In this document: positions 46,905 to 60,351 of the stretch, in pieces
Position numbering within the stretch: position 1 is the stretch's first letter
How the letters are laid out: the number at the start of each line of letters is the position of its first letter
Program-made: the position numbers and the translations under genes
From: Tetrapyrgos nigripes
Lineage: Eukaryota > Basidiomycota > Agaricomycetes > Agaricales > Campanellaceae
Direction of reading: 5' to 3'
Assembly (NCBI GenBank): GCA_013368315.1
Contig: JAACJM010000140.1
Coordinates: 124,001-188,000, forward strand
DNA: 64,000 nt
The notes under the pieces: generated by a model
Told to the model about the DNA's origin: nothing
The model's database searches: none
What the model saw: the letters and a program-made list of their open reading frames with translations, nothing else

Positions 46905-49889
46905 TTAGAGCTCCACCATATCAACGTCTTCCTGCTGCTGTAATTTCGCCTGGTCTATAATATAAGACAACGTCGAAATGTTCTCTTCACATCTAGACAC
47001 GTCGTCAGCAAAATCCTCAACAGACAGAATTGAACACAACTCACAACTTCGAGATACTCTTCTCGCAATCTCCCAGCCCTTTCTGCAAACTCCTAAACAC
47101 ACTAGCATATTCCCCGGAACGATCTCTCAAGGACCTCCCATGCGTCATCAGCAACGTATTTGCCCATAACAAATCAAACTCCAAGTGAGGGCTCTTCTCC
47201 AAGTGTTCGGCGACGAACCGTAATAATGACGACACATACAGCACTGGAAGCTGTCTTGATACCAGCCGAATGTCACCTTGAGGTATGCTCTCGTACACCC
47301 GTTGAATGAGCGGTTTCTCATTGAGCCGGAAGGACATCACCAATGCCTTGAGATATTCCCTTGAGGCCAGTACCTCCAAGATAGACTCGGGGGTCAGGTC
47401 TATCGTGAGATCGAAAGGGTCAAACGAAACAGTCTCGTCGAGAGAGTAGACCAGTAACCCCTCTGTAGATGCAGCAGCCCATGCCCTTCCCGTCGGCGAA
47501 AACTGAACACATTTTGTCCTCGCCTCCTGCCTATATTTTCTCTTCGACATATCCCCAGCACCTCTCGAAGCCCCAGGCAAAGTCGTGTCCAATCTATCCT
47601 CCAAATCACTCTCATCCCCTCTCGTATCGATAAGGTCGAGATTAACCCCTGCTTCGTTGACTCTCCTGCTATCCAAGAACTCCTGCGTCCCATCTAACGA
47701 CAGATTCTCCGAAATCGTAAACTTTTTAATCATCACTCCCTCTCCTTCTCTGACATCATACAATACGACATACTTGCTGTTCCCTCCAGCAAGCAAACAC
47801 CTCCCATCAGCGGTATACGTCAGACTGGTGAAAGCCTTCCCACTGGTGCTGTTCGCAGCAGTCACTCGGTCATCTGCTTTTCGTCCACCAGAGATATCCT
47901 TCCTTCCTTCAATAACACCTGTCTGCTTTGACTGCGCGACATCAAAGAATATGATCTGTCCATTCAACGTCGAAACAGCCAACTCCTTTCCATCGGGACG
48001 GAAAGCCAGGGAGAGTACATCCGAATTCAGCTGGAAGGGTTCGACGGCTCTGGATCGACCAAAAACATTCCATACTCTGACTGTTTTGTCCCAAGATCCA
48101 CTGGCAAGTTGGTTGGCTCCAGAGGGTGAAAAGACGAGGGAACAGACAGGTCCTTCATGCCCTGTTAGGATATCCAGGAGTTTGCCCGTCTGGACGGACC
48201 ATAAGAAGACTTCGAAAGAGTCTGTGGAACCTGCTGCGACGACTTCACCTGAGGGGTCGACAGCAAGTGAAGAGAATTGGACTGGGGAAGGGGAAGTGAA
48301 GGTACGGAAGTTCCTGTACCGGATAAGGTCGAAAGCACGGACTGTACCATCCAGCGAGGCACTGAACAGAACGCTTCCGTATTTCGCAAAAGCGACAGAT
48401 GACACAGGTGCTGTATGTTCTGTAAAAGTAACGAAACAGAACCCAGAATGTGTGGACCATATCTTGACTTTGCCGTCGTCGCCTCCAGTAGCAATAGTCT
48501 GACCGTCGGGCGCGTAGGAAAGGGTATTCATGTCGAAATAGTGTCCTTGCTGTTTAAGCACATAGGACTCGGACTGCCATTCCCAGACCAGGAGTTGTCC
48601 GAGCTTTTTGGCACCAAATGCAAGCCATTCTCCGGAAGCATTGATAGCGACGGAAGAGATCTTCTCCTGGGAGATACTGAGGGTGTGGATATTAGAAAAT
48701 GCGGGCATCTCCCACAACCCAAAGATCCCATCGGAAAAACCAACGATGAGGAGGTTGGAAGCAGCGTGGAAGGTAGTACAAACGACCTTGTTGCCAGTCC
48801 TGTTGAAGTAGTTGCGTTTGTGGATTCCCCAGCGGGTGTTGATAATGTGGTTGGAATTCCCGTTTGACGTTGACGCTATAGGCTGGTCTTCCTGGTCTTC
48901 GTCAGAGTCGGACTCGACGTCATCTGAAATTTCTTTTGCTTTCCATGTGAAACAAGCACCGTCGCGGCTGACAGTATATATCTAAAGGATTATGAGTGTA
49001 TGCACGGAGAAAGAAGAGATGAGGCGCACTGTAGTGCCATCATTCGAGAAATAAGCCCCAAGCACTGCATCTTTATGACCTGCAAACGTTTTTGGCCGGA
49101 AGCCTTCCACCGGATTGAGAGTATACAAGCGAGCAGTCATATCTCGTGAAGTAGTGATGAAGCATCTGCATATGGGTTAGTAGAATAGAAAATAACGGCA
49201 AGGAGCTCCTTACTTGGAGTCTGAAGCCCACTCGATGCTGAGAACATCATCATGATGGCCCGTATACGTTCGGTGCAAATTGAACGGTGCAAACTCGCGA
49301 GCTAGGTGGTTGGGCGTCTTCCATACTTGTATATGCGCTCCATGTGTGACGGCGATGTACCTAGAATGACATGGTCAACAACGACGCGTCTCTATTGCAA
49401 AAGGATTACGCACTTTCCGTCCGGAGAGAATTTTATATCGTTGACGGGTTTCTTGAAGTTAAAATGATGTAGGATAACTCCTCTCCTGAAATTGACGAGA
49501 AGAGCACGACCATCTGCGAGATTAGTTTGTTTTGCTTCCTGTAAAGGAGGCGAATAGACGCACCTGCATCCACACTAATCAGGATATTGCCATCTGGGCT
49601 AAGAGCTATTGCAACGATGTTTTTGCGGTTTTCAAAGGCAAACGTCGATGACTTGTTACTAAATGTTGAAGGTTAAAATCCCGGCACTTCGTCAGAGATG
49701 TCCACTCTTACTTGACCAGATCAAAGACTGAGACACGGTTGCCCACTGGACTGAGTAAAGAGTTGCCATCAGGAGTAAAGAGGATATTTCCTTGTTGATA
49801 GACCGTCCCACATATGTTTGAAAACTAAAACACACTCAGTTTCCGCAAGGACCAGGCAGAAAAGACGTACTTTGTAATTGGCCTTCATT
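46905..49889 (-). CDS. PWP2: PWP2, WD40 protein of the U3 snoRNP / small-subunit processome
   Basis: Nucleolar beta-propeller protein needed for 18S rRNA maturation (UTP-B subcomplex). It starts MKANYKFSNICGTVYQQGNI. WD repeats follow through VGNRVSVFDLVN, GRALLVNFRRGVILHHFNFK, GHHDDVLSIEWASDSKCFIT, GHKDAVLGAYFSNDGT, DGKVKIWSTHSGFCFVTFTE, ASLDGTVRAFDLIRYRNFRT and GSWDKTVRVWNVFGRSRAVE. The PWP2 C-terminal domain then reads ASREYLKALVMSFRLNEKPL and DLLWANTLLMTHGRSLRDRS. The last exon is joined by a 54-nt intron (SISKL-CEENISTLSYIIDQ), ending at TAA 46905-46907. There are about seven introns and about 875 aa, close to the usual 850-920. RYRNFRTF and the SREYLKA region are typical of PWP2 rather than of other WD40 proteins. 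An essential housekeeping gene. Confidence 0.96.
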
Positions 49890-52800
49890 GGAGAGAAGGA
49901 AATTTTAGCACAGCCACTTCTGAGTAATGAGTAACAATGTTTACAAATTGATATATTGGCTTTGATTTCAAGCAAACACTGCAGGCTTTGTGGCTGTGTG
50001 CAAAGTCTTCTCTAAGGTACGACGTTTCAGCTTACCGCTCTGTCGAAAACCTGTTGTGAGCGACAAATGGGGCTAGATGGTCTTCATCCTCCCCACTTTC
50101 CGTGGAAGCAAGAACGGACGGCTTCGACAATGCCTCCTCAAACTTCAAATTCTTCCTGATTTTTCCGCAAACACGAACACTAGCTTCATCTGCTCGCTAT
50201 CTTATTCGGAAATGATCTTGCCTGACCAATGCTTAACTCTGTGTCGTTGCAAAGCACAGAACCCGGCAGTTGCATAGCGGCCTCTCCAGTACGTTTCGGC
50301 TTGCTGTTCATCATCTTGGATGGATTCCAAGCTAGCGCTGTAATTAAAGGTCTTGCAGTGACCTACCAAATTATGGCTTCGGTTGTTTTACGTATTCCGA
50401 GCACAGTCTTAGCACTCCAAAGGATCACAATGTGGAACATCATGCAATCCATCCGCAACATTTAGTCAAGATGATAGAGCTCGACGACAATACTCCCGCT
50501 CTTTTTGTTCTCTCCGAACGAGTATGCTTTCTCTCAGCATTTCTTGATGATGCGTTGATGGTGACGGTTATGTATATACGATCACCCCCTTTCGATTACC
50601 GGATAGATGTGTCTGATGATCCAAATTAACAGACTGCATATGTAGATACCGCCAGTTATGACATACCTCTCGCATACAGTTTACAGAGATTATTACAAGC
50701 TTACAGCCCACTCGGACTCTCGGACATCGAGTCTAATAATACCGCTTCATCCTGTTTGATCTTCAGGTTTGCACTGCATAAACCCATCATAGGTAATGTC
50801 TGCAGCCAGTATAATATTTGAGTTCATCAAAACTGACATTCATCTCTCTCTGGATAAATTGGCTAAACTGACTATAGGGGACCGGATGTTAACTGCCTTG
50901 AAACTATCATTCTACGTCGGTCGCACTGTTTCCCATTTTCGTGCCAGAATTTGCGGAGAACCAACCGGTGGATTTGAATATTTGGCCGAGAAGTTGTCCC
51001 GAGAGTGTCTGACGCTAGTTTCGGAATACTGCTCAGCTGTCTTCTGGATTTCCGCAGTGCTAGCGTCTAGTGGACGTCTTGTCTGCTTGTTTGGCTTGCG
51101 ACAAAGTTGCAAATCCCAAATCGAAGATTTCATGTTGCGACACTGGGGCCACATCGGGCGCGAGAATGGCTTGGCCGAACCGTACCCTTCTGCTCATGTA
51201 TACAGGTCCTGACGATTGCACGACAAGTTGTCTGAAATTTTGTCGCCGCAGAAAGTCGGGCTGACCCTCGGTCAGTGGCTTGTATCTGTCAATTATTGTG
51301 TCGCCCGAGGGTTGTCTATAAGGACTGCATCCTTTACCTTGAGCGTAATGGTATCAGTGCCAACACCGAGCTGATCAACTCCCTTTCTGCTAGTCATCGA
51401 CTCACGTCCACTGGCCGATCTCTCACTCAATCTAGTATATTGGTGCGCATTTGTTTGGTTTTCGCAGGAATGGTTGAGTCTATTTAGTATTTTGACAATT
51501 TTCGAATTCGATCGTCTTGACGTAGCCCTTATATATCTCAGTAAGTGATACACCCTCGCTGTCTAAAGTTTATACGACCTCGCTGTTTATAGGTCTCTTA
51601 TAAATGGCCGCACCCTTTCATGCATATACATCGTGCTGAGACAGACCGTAGTAATCCATTGGACAGCGGGATGGTTCCCTGAGAGTGCGGGACATCTCAG
51701 CCACTAGTACGGTCAGACGGTGCCCGATGGCAGCTTGAGCCAAGCAAGGGATGGCGGACGGGCATCTCTGGATTTCTATTCAAATTTCAGAGGGAATATG
51801 TGTGTAGGGCAGTCGGAATCCTAGACCAATACTGAAATCTGCCTACAGGTACACTTCAAGATACGAGTGAATAGTGTCAGAGGCAAGAGATCCGAGTGAG
51901 GACCTTGATACATATAGCATAATTGACGGACGAAATTTGCTCTGAACGCTGAAGTTGCACAGAGTTATGCATTACTACACTTTATCAACTTTTCATCATT
52001 CATCCTCCATCGTTCAAGGAAGTAGTTTTCACAGACTTCGAAGGTGGCATCTATATTGCTCAATTATTGCTCAGTCCCCGAGTGCCCAGGCATTGGGATC
52101 GCCATCGAGAATTTAATCGTGATTGTCAGTCCAGGGTGGCGAAACCTTTCGTCGACCAGCGTCGCCGTCGCCCCTTTCGATGGTCGGTCAAAATGAAGCC
52201 ACAGGCGCCTACTTAGGGCTGCATCACTCAGAGAATATGTTCCGCCAAGTGCATGTATGTTCCTCTGTGGCGGCGCTCAATCACAACTGTATAAATCTGA
52301 ACAAGTATCTTCAGGAACGTCAGTTGCCAACTCAACCATGACAATCATTGCAAGTGTTGTAATAACTTAAAGCACCAACTAAAGTTTAATCCTTGTTGAT
52401 TGTTGACCCTTGTGGACCCAGTTTTTCACTTCCAGTGATTGACTTTCACTGAAGTGCCACTACGACTTTCTTCCAGTTCCAGATTCCTTCCGAATTTCGG
52501 AATAAATACATGCGCACCCCCAATGAATGCTCATTCATGCCTATACATGAATGGTTACCGGACGGGGACGGGACCGACGGGTTCTTTATTATCCTGCGAC
52601 CCTTGTGTTTTGGGACCCTTGGACGGGTATGTTGATTATATACATACACACGCCGTCACTCGTCAAGAGTGATCATTATTATGATCACCGTGGCTCCGAA
52701 TGCTGAACGCGACGGCGACGCAACTTTGAAAGTTTTCCAATTGTCGGTATCCCTGAAATAGGACGGCCCTGCTCAGCCGATGGAGCGGGTAATTGGTCTT

Positions 52801-55540
52801 GTCCCGACGCAGCCCGACGCTCGGTACATATCGTGTATGAAATTAATATTCCGAGGACATCAATTGAGAGCGGTGACGGACACCTTGCAAGCTCCACTCT
52901 GTATGTACATGTTAGGGAGAGTTAAGGGTAAGTTTACCAAGGTCCAAGAATTATTGTATTTTTTTGACCTCTGAAGAGTAGTATTATATAGTGGTAAATG
53001 GCAACGGTATAGCTACTAGCAACCCCCGACGCCCGTATTTCTCAATGACGCACTCAGTCCTGCAATGTGCTGCATTGGCAATGGTAAATCTCGATATTTA
53101 TTCTAGCGAATTATCTATGTATGACAATATGATACAGGTACCAGTGTCCTCAAGGGTAATCGACAACGACCACATGGGTTTTCCGACTCGAATCTCTCCA
53201 GATTCAAGAGGGATCTCTCAGTACTTGGTAACCTCGTGTAGGTAGGCTTGACGACATTCTCCATATGCATTCAACCTTCCTTTTCTGGGATACCCCGCTA
53301 TGCCGGAGGCACCTCCTCTCAAAGCTTTCAGATCCTTATGGAACATATGTTTGCTTAATTTCGCCAGAGGTATATGGAGTACGCCCCTCATTGTGCGGCG
53401 GAGAACTCTTGATCCGCCCCAGATAAGGTTTCAACAGTTTGTGGCTGAATAGCGAGCTTCACCTTCTGTACCAACATGTCGAAGTCAGACTTGTAGCCTA
53501 CTTTCTAAGTGTAATCGCGGTGCCACTGATATCGTTCCAAACAAATTGAAGAGATCTGACATGACTTAGCAGAGGTTGAGCTGTATCTCACAATCATTTT
53601 CGAAAATTAGTGTACGTGTGGCGATTAGCAGTGTCCTCTCAAGCTTTTCATTATGCGCTGACTTACGGGTTACATAAATTCTCTGAGTATTCGATGTTTA
53701 GTAGTGTGGCTTGAGCCTTTCTGATTGGTTCTGAGCATTCAGAACTTTTAATCGCAATGACCACGAAGAACCTCTGCCATCGGAGAGATACGCATGCAAT
53801 GACTATTCCAAATCGGCGCGGCGCGTCCGTATGAGATTGTAGATAGCTTCTCACTGAGTGACAACATCGGGGGTGGGTGTAGAGATGGATTCGTATGTCT
53901 GGAGAGTTAGTCTGATCAGCGTAGTTTGGGGTAAAGCTAAGCCAACAAATAAATGCAGCGGAAGACTCTTCAGGCACTAGCTGCAGTCTACCGTGGTGGC
54001 TATTACGGTATTCAACATCATACCTTATGGTTTAGTTCTACCTAGGCTCTGTATGTAACTGCGATGTGTTCCAGTAGGCCCCCAGGAGCATGCTAAAGCC
54101 AACGATTTTGGGATGTAGTAAATACTTGATGTTCTACCACAGACAGTTCCGAAGTACGTCGGGAGGAGACTTCCGTATTTGTTTTCCGAACATTTGATAG
54201 GAGACTCGGTCCACTTCCGGGCTACTAATCGTTCTGACAGAAGGCTTGGAGACTTTCTACTATAGACTTAACTAGTGAATGTTCGTTGAGCTACATACAT
54301 GACTCGAATTAGTACGTACGTCTATACAGCTGGTGGCCATTGGTGGGAGTACATAGTCAGATAGAGGATAAATCGATGGCTGGAGCGCATGCCAGTGGAG
54401 GCTCAAAATGACGGACCTTAGCTTCTTCCGAACTTCAGAGCTTCGGACTTCAGCTTCAGTTGGGAACATCGGGTTCAACTTTCATTTCTGCCTCCCTCGG
54501 CTCCGGTCGGCCAATCTAGCACGGGCCAATAGGGTACATACATGATTCAAGCAAGATCCGCTTGGTACTTACGTATATCTCATATCGCGCTGAATGAAAA
54601 AAATTGGAGAACAATAAGACATGAAATTTCTACAGATACAGACAGGCTGACATACCGGTCATTCTATGACACTTGGTAGGCTCATCTGTGTAAAAGATGA
54701 GCGGTGAAGTGTTGAAAGGGGATGCTATTGAAGAGCCTATTGGTATCCATCTATCAATAGCAAGAGGGATTCATTTTGAGATTCATATTTTCTGTCGTAC
54801 GCGGGTTTACACGGGTTGAAACGTACCGACGGGCCTAGGAAATAATCTCTTGGAGTATACATAGTTGGTTGGCCGGTCTTTTCCTTTCAGCGTTCACTTG
54901 GATGTAGAAGGGTTTGTACCACGTTTATCGATATCACAGGATACCACTGCTTTTCGCTTGAAACTGCTATTTCCGAACCATTAAGCTTTTAGATGTGCAG
55001 TAGGGGCGGGCAATGCTGGTCCGTGGCCGTCGGCACGGCGTGGAAATGCTCGGACAATAACCATAAAAAAAGAACAACCGAGCGGAGGAAGCCCGGAAAA
55101 CCGGCCTTACTGATTTTTCGTCCCGCCATCAGTCGTAACAGCAAACCGTTGTCTGAGACTGTTGCGTGTTCGGTAGCATTGCATGTCAATTTGCTGTGTT
55201 CTCGACTGAATCCAAACAAAATTAGACGGCGGAAACGGACGTATGCGAGAAGATACAAGTCGGCAAGTGGTCGCACAGATGGCGGAAACGTGAGCGGTGA
55301 GTCAAGATCTGGCGTAGATATGTCCTGCATACCTTTGCGCAAGCTAGGACGATATTTTCGGATCTGAAGGAGATCTGTGGTCGTGCCTATTTGCTGACAG
55401 AAAAGGTATTGTCCACGCCCGGTTAGGTTGCCCTTAGGTCTCCTATATAATGTCCTCCAACATTCCTGTTTTTCCTCATTCCTCTCCCTTTTCTCCTCTA
55501 TTTTCTTTTTTCTACCCCCACTACTCTCGCCTTTGTTAAT
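49890..55540. other. Gene-poor 5.6 kb stretch
   Basis: No gene is supported. Plus frames at 50229-50465 and 50796-51212 contain hydrophobic stretches (for example VIKGLAVTYQIMASVVL), but I could not connect them by introns or see a family. They might be a decayed membrane-protein gene. The left edge is the PWP2 promoter. A perfect short hairpin, gctcatctgtgtaaaagatgagc, lies near 54680-54703. Confidence 0.45.
55444..55450 (+). promoter_or_regulatory. TATA box of the sesquiterpene synthase gene
   Basis: The word tatataa lies 91 bp before the start codon at 55541. A long C/T-rich tract (55460-55540) follows, a common initiator context in filamentous fungi. Confidence 0.6.
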
Positions 55541-56916
55541 ATGTCTGCTTCAACATCTTCTACTCCTGCTCCTACAAAATTCCTCTTCCCCGACCTCGTT
55601 TCCCACTGCAACTTCCCTATCAACCACAGTAGGCATCGGAAACAGGTCACAGTCGAGACCAAACGGTGGATTATCAAGGGCGATAACCTTTCGGCACGTA
55701 AGCAAGAGAAGTTGCATGGTCTGAAGGCCGGTACTCTAGCGGGTACGTCTCAAAAGTCATGACGCGTCAACGCAGCTTCTAATTTTCTGTAATGACAGCT
55801 CTATGTTATCCTGATGCTGCCTATCCCCAACTTCGTGTCTGCAACGATTTCCTGACCTACCTCTTCCATCTCGACGATCTCATTGACGATATGGAGGATC
55901 GTAGCGCTACCGCTCAAGCCGACGTCGTTAACAACGTACTGTACCACCCCAACCAACACCCAAGTACACGTGTAGGAAAGATGACCAAAGAGTGCGTTCC
56001 TACCTCATTTCATTTAACACCCTCTTGACTGATATCTTTCTCGTTACAGTTTCTGGAGACGTATGATCTCGACAGCTTCTCCTGGATGCCAACAGCGTTT
56101 CATTTCCTACTTTGACTACTACTTCCAGTCAGTCGCTGAACAAGCACGCGACCGCTCAGAGGGTGTCATCCCTGATCTGGAATCTTACATTGCCCTTCGC
56201 CGCGATACATCAGGTATGCCTTTTGTGCTTGCCATATGTTTTAGGCGTTTTGATTGACCGGTACTTTTTCATTTAACTTTGTTTTGCTATGACTATTTTT
56301 GTGCCTGCCTCGATCACTCACCAGGTTGCAAATCTACTTTTGCCCTCATCGAATTTGCCAACAACCTGGACATCCCCGATGAAGTGATGGAACACCCAAG
56401 CATCCGCAGTCTTGATGAGGCATGCAATGACTTGGTGACATGGTCAAACGTATGTCCTGCATCCTGTTACCATGATTTTGCCTCGTCCTGATTAAACGTT
56501 TTGATCCTCGCATCTTTCCACCACTGTCCCTGCTTCTCTTGACATTCGATCGTCGTTTGGTACCTTTTCTATCTTCCAATCAGGACCTGTTCTCGTACAA
56601 CAAGGAGCAAGCCATTGGCGACACCCACAACATGATTCCCGTCATCATGAACGAGCAGGGCTGCGATCTGCAGACTGCCGTCGACATGGTTGGCGATCTA
56701 TGCCGTGGGTCTATCGACAGATTCATTGAAGAGTGGGAGTGCATTCCCTCTTGGGGTCCTGAGATTGACAGGCAGGTACACATCTACGTGCAGGGGTTGG
56801 CCGATTGGATAGTGGGCTCGCTGCACTGGTCCTTCGAATCCGAGAGATATTTCGGAAAGCAGGGACTGGACGTGAAGAAGAACCGGGTGGTCACTCTTCT
56901 GCCGAAGAAGCTATAA
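55541..56916 (+). CDS. Class I sesquiterpene synthase
   Basis: Cytosolic cyclase expected to convert farnesyl diphosphate to a sesquiterpene. Five exons (55541-55742, 55799-55991, 56050-56213, 56325-56449, 56584-56916) total 1017 nt, 338 aa, the usual fungal length. The Asp-rich Mg-binding motif is DDLID at residues 93-97. The NSE/DTE triad is N228-D-L-F-S232-Y-N-K-E236. The C-terminal diphosphate-sensing pair is Arg316-Tyr317 in FESERYFG. The start MSASTSSTPAPTKFLFPDL fits family N-termini. No prenyltransferase domain is fused. Product class cannot be read from sequence. No cytochrome P450 or other tailoring gene lies within the window. The nearest gene downstream is a transporter about 5.5 kb away. 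Confidence 0.95.
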
Positions 56917-58066
56917 TGTGAGTTATTTTCCGTCTTTAGAGAACGCTGTACTCATCCACTCTTTCCGTTAGTTTCTTCCCAATGCATATGCAATTGATCC
57001 CATGCTCTACACAAAAAGACTATGCTATCGCGTTCACCGAACACTCGACTGTATTATTTACCTTTCTCCCTCTTCTTCGTGTTCGGACCTACAGGTGTAT
57101 CATATCATCGCCACACTACCTCTAGCCTCAATTATTCATCATTCTACCCTATCGCCTCTTCAAATCTCCGCCGCATACACACTACTCACAATTTTATTCC
57201 ATTCTTACTTTATCCCTATTATAACATAGCCGCCCCTGTATCATATCTCCCCAACCACGAACTCTGGTCACTCATTCGCTTGTACTTAGTACCATTTCGA
57301 CCCGCCACAGTCCTTACTGGTGTCCACTTTATCTTTATTCTTCTCTTTCGATTTCGATCTGGATTCTCTTTTCCTGGACACCTGAGACTGTGCTCCGTTC
57401 ATTCGTTTACAACCTTTTCCTTTTGTCTTCACAGCTACTATATATTCGATATCTTTGACAGGTACATTACTACTTCGACTTTCGTCTTTCAGCTCTCTTT
57501 TATAGTCATTTTATCCTTTCACTTATATATATTCGCGGTCTTTGATTCAGCTCGCGCTCTCTCAGGTCTGCAAAAGTACACTCGGTTTCCTAATTTTATT
57601 ATTATTCGTAAATCTTCTTAGCTTCTACATACCTACTATATTTTGCTTTGATAGGGTATATACTACAAGTAAGTAGTTACCTGTAGTTTTGATAGTAAGC
57701 AAACAAAGTCCATTATGCTGCTTCTGTTGTGTTCTCCGTTTCCTCGGAGCTTCAGTGATCACAGTTGTATCGATTTCAGGAAATCCTCATTACTTTCACT
57801 AATTAGGTCCAGCACTGCTATGCGCAGCCATTGAGTCAGTGTATCTGTACGTCGTCATCCGAGGCTGAAGACATTCGCTTGTAGCTGTTTGTTTGCTTGT
57901 AGATGCTATATGCATGACATCTAACAGCAGGCCTTCGGTGAGTCTGCCACCGGTGTTACACGTACACGTTACAGACGACGTCGGATCCTCCTCCCGATAC
58001 TGGCGAGCCCAAGGTCAAGTTAAAGAAAAAAATTTTCTGCTGTAATGAGCCAGATGTTAACTTGAT

Positions 58067-58108
58067 GAGTTGTCTATATATGTATGTCGGGTGGCCGCTT
58101 GCCGCCAC
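58067..58108 (+). repeat. Dispersed repeat, copy 2
   Basis: Second copy of the segment at 34547-34592 (gagttgtctatatatgtatg, then tcgggtggccgcttgccgccac), with only a few differences and the same orientation, about 23.5 kb away. Confidence 0.7.
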
Positions 58109-60218
58109 AGTGACACACATAGCTTTGAAATCATTTTTTACCTATTCCCTTGGGGATTCGAGTCCGATTCGGAATTTCGAATACAGTAGTAAAAGTTTTG
58201 GTGCTGACCTGAGGGTTGTATATCACAATGGTGACTCGGTCTCGGGGGGTTCTACGGGACGGGATGTCGATGGCATTACCACGTACTACAGGGTCATTAA
58301 CGAGCCTGTCTGACCACTGAGCCTGCTGCCAATAAACTGTCCGGACACCAATAAGTACGTACACGATGCTGATTTTCCTCCATGGTGAGAGACAGTTGAC
58401 CCGGGTCTTCCCTCGGAGAGTCGGTATCGGTCGAATGCGCGTAAAAGAAATTGCTTACATATATGAAATTGCTTATATGTATGTATTCCTACAATTTGCA
58501 CAAAGACAGGCTTATACTAAGCCCAGTAAAGCCACTTCCATTGAAATCGAAACGTCAGGGATGAGCGGCCCACTGCCAGCTTGAATTATTAATGATACTT
58601 CGATAACTAGCGTACTCTCGTAGCGATGCTGAACCTGCATATGGTCCAGGTGAGTCCGGTGGCATGACAACCCGGAGGAAAGAGGCAGTGCGAGGATAGG
58701 AGAAGCAGTAGTTGGTTCGTCCAAAAACCAAGCGCCAAGCTCCTAGTACGTATACACGGAACGCCTGATGAATCGACGAGCGCTGAGCCACAATCTGTTA
58801 GAAGGAGCGGCATCTGGGTTACAATCCGACCTGAACGCTGCTAACGCCGGAAGACGTCCGGGTTTGAACGTGGTGTGCCGATTTGCCATCTTGAACTCAG
58901 TCGACTAGACTTCCGTACTATCGGTCTCCGAGGCTTTGTCCGGGAAAAGCCACCAATGAGATTCATCGTATGTTTTCGTAGTAAATTAAAAGACGTTATT
59001 GAGGAGGCGTAGCAACGCATCTCTGAATGCCACAAACATACGCACTGGGAGGAGCGAGAGGGTGAAAGTGGTGCAGCTTTAGCCACCTCTGCTTTACTTC
59101 AAAATCTTGCGACATGAGCAGGACATGAGCAGAGCCTGCAGGAGACCCGAGTACTTTCGCTGACAAAAGCCACATTCACGGCCAAAGGCGCTAAACTTGC
59201 ACCTCTGAATTGATCATGATAGCCATGTGTTTCGTGAGTGTCCAAGTCAATGCTGTAAATGAATCCGATTGTCCCTACGCCTTATAGTAAAAAATCTCTC
59301 GAGCCCTGACAGTTCTGACTATCAAATTCAGTGAGCGTCACGGTCCCGTCAGCCCTGCGCAGTTAATAGAGGTGCCAGATAGGTATGGTCGGGTAAACGG
59401 ACTAGCAGGAGCGCTTTGAAGAATGGTACGCCAGAAGAAATTGGCCACGATACGTCGGAAGACTAGGTATTTGGCGATCATGACACACCCTACCATTCTA
59501 AGCCAGAGAACTTGGTAAAGAACCTGCAAAAAATACCGAAGAGTTATATTGGACGTTATGAATCTAACACGACTGCGAAAAACCTAGTCCACGGAGAAGG
59601 CTTGAGGCTTTGAACACTCGAAAGGGGCTTGGAGGACACCGACGGAAACGCATCATACCGAATAGCTCTGCTGAAGGGATTCATATGGATGAGACTCCTG
59701 GTTGCAATGATTGGTAGGTTTCCACTTGTGCAGATGGATGGATCAATCACGAATAATTAATCTGCTCAGGTACCAAGTCCTAATCAGCATCACCGATCGG
59801 GCATCCACGGAGTGCAAAAATAAGTCCTTGGGACCGTGCCACACCAACCCACGAATACGAGAACTCGTACCTAAGCCCGGGCCGTTGCTAGAACCGTCTT
59901 CCCGACCTCTCGTTATTAATATTTCTAGAGGGACGCTCGATCATTATCCAGAAACAATGATGCATGATGGGTATGCAGGAGAGATTCAAATGGGTCCTGA
60001 TTTTCACAAGGCTACGGGAGGTGTTTCAAAAAAAAACCTGGAATGAGATACTCCCGCCCCCGCTCGGTATCAGTTATAACCTGTTCGATTGAATGTTGTC
60101 TCGGTCCCGAAGATGCTGTGTGTGATGAAAAAAGCGAAGGTGATGAACTGCAATTAGGTGACTGACCTGATTGACCTGATTGAGGGCCAGGATTCACAGG
60201 GTGTTCAAGGACTGGCAG

Positions 60219-60351
60219 TCACGCCGAAAAGACAAAAATATCCGCTCGACGGATAGATCACATCACTACTACTGATATAAGATATATCTGTAAAAAAGTG
60301 TGTTTCTGTACGCCTTTCTGCCGAGCGGATATTTTTGTGTTTTCGGCGTGA
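60219..60351. mobile_element. 133-bp MITE-like element with 30-bp terminal inverted repeats
   Basis: The left end starts tcacgccgaaaagacaaaaa and continues to tatccgctcg. The right end is its reverse complement with one mismatch. The element is flanked by the direct repeat tggcag (left ctggcag 60212-60218, right gtggcag 60352-60358), consistent with a 6-7 bp target-site duplication. The inner 70 bp are AT-rich and encode nothing, so it would need a transposase supplied elsewhere. Confidence 0.85.

Noticed and set aside
47585..48502. 305-codon plus-strand open frame
   Set aside because: It is the antisense shadow of the PWP2 WD40 coding exon.
50229..51240. Possible further membrane-protein gene
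   Set aside because: Hydrophobic segments occur in separate frames, but I could not find splice sites joining them or the landmarks of the seven-transmembrane family seen at 23-31 kb.
57022..57621. 199-codon plus-strand open frame downstream of the terpene synthase
   Set aside because: Composition is pyrimidine-rich, giving Phe/Ser/Tyr/Leu runs. There is no domain, no signal peptide pattern, no intron support and an overlapping open frame in another register. It is most likely a 3' flanking sequence artefact.
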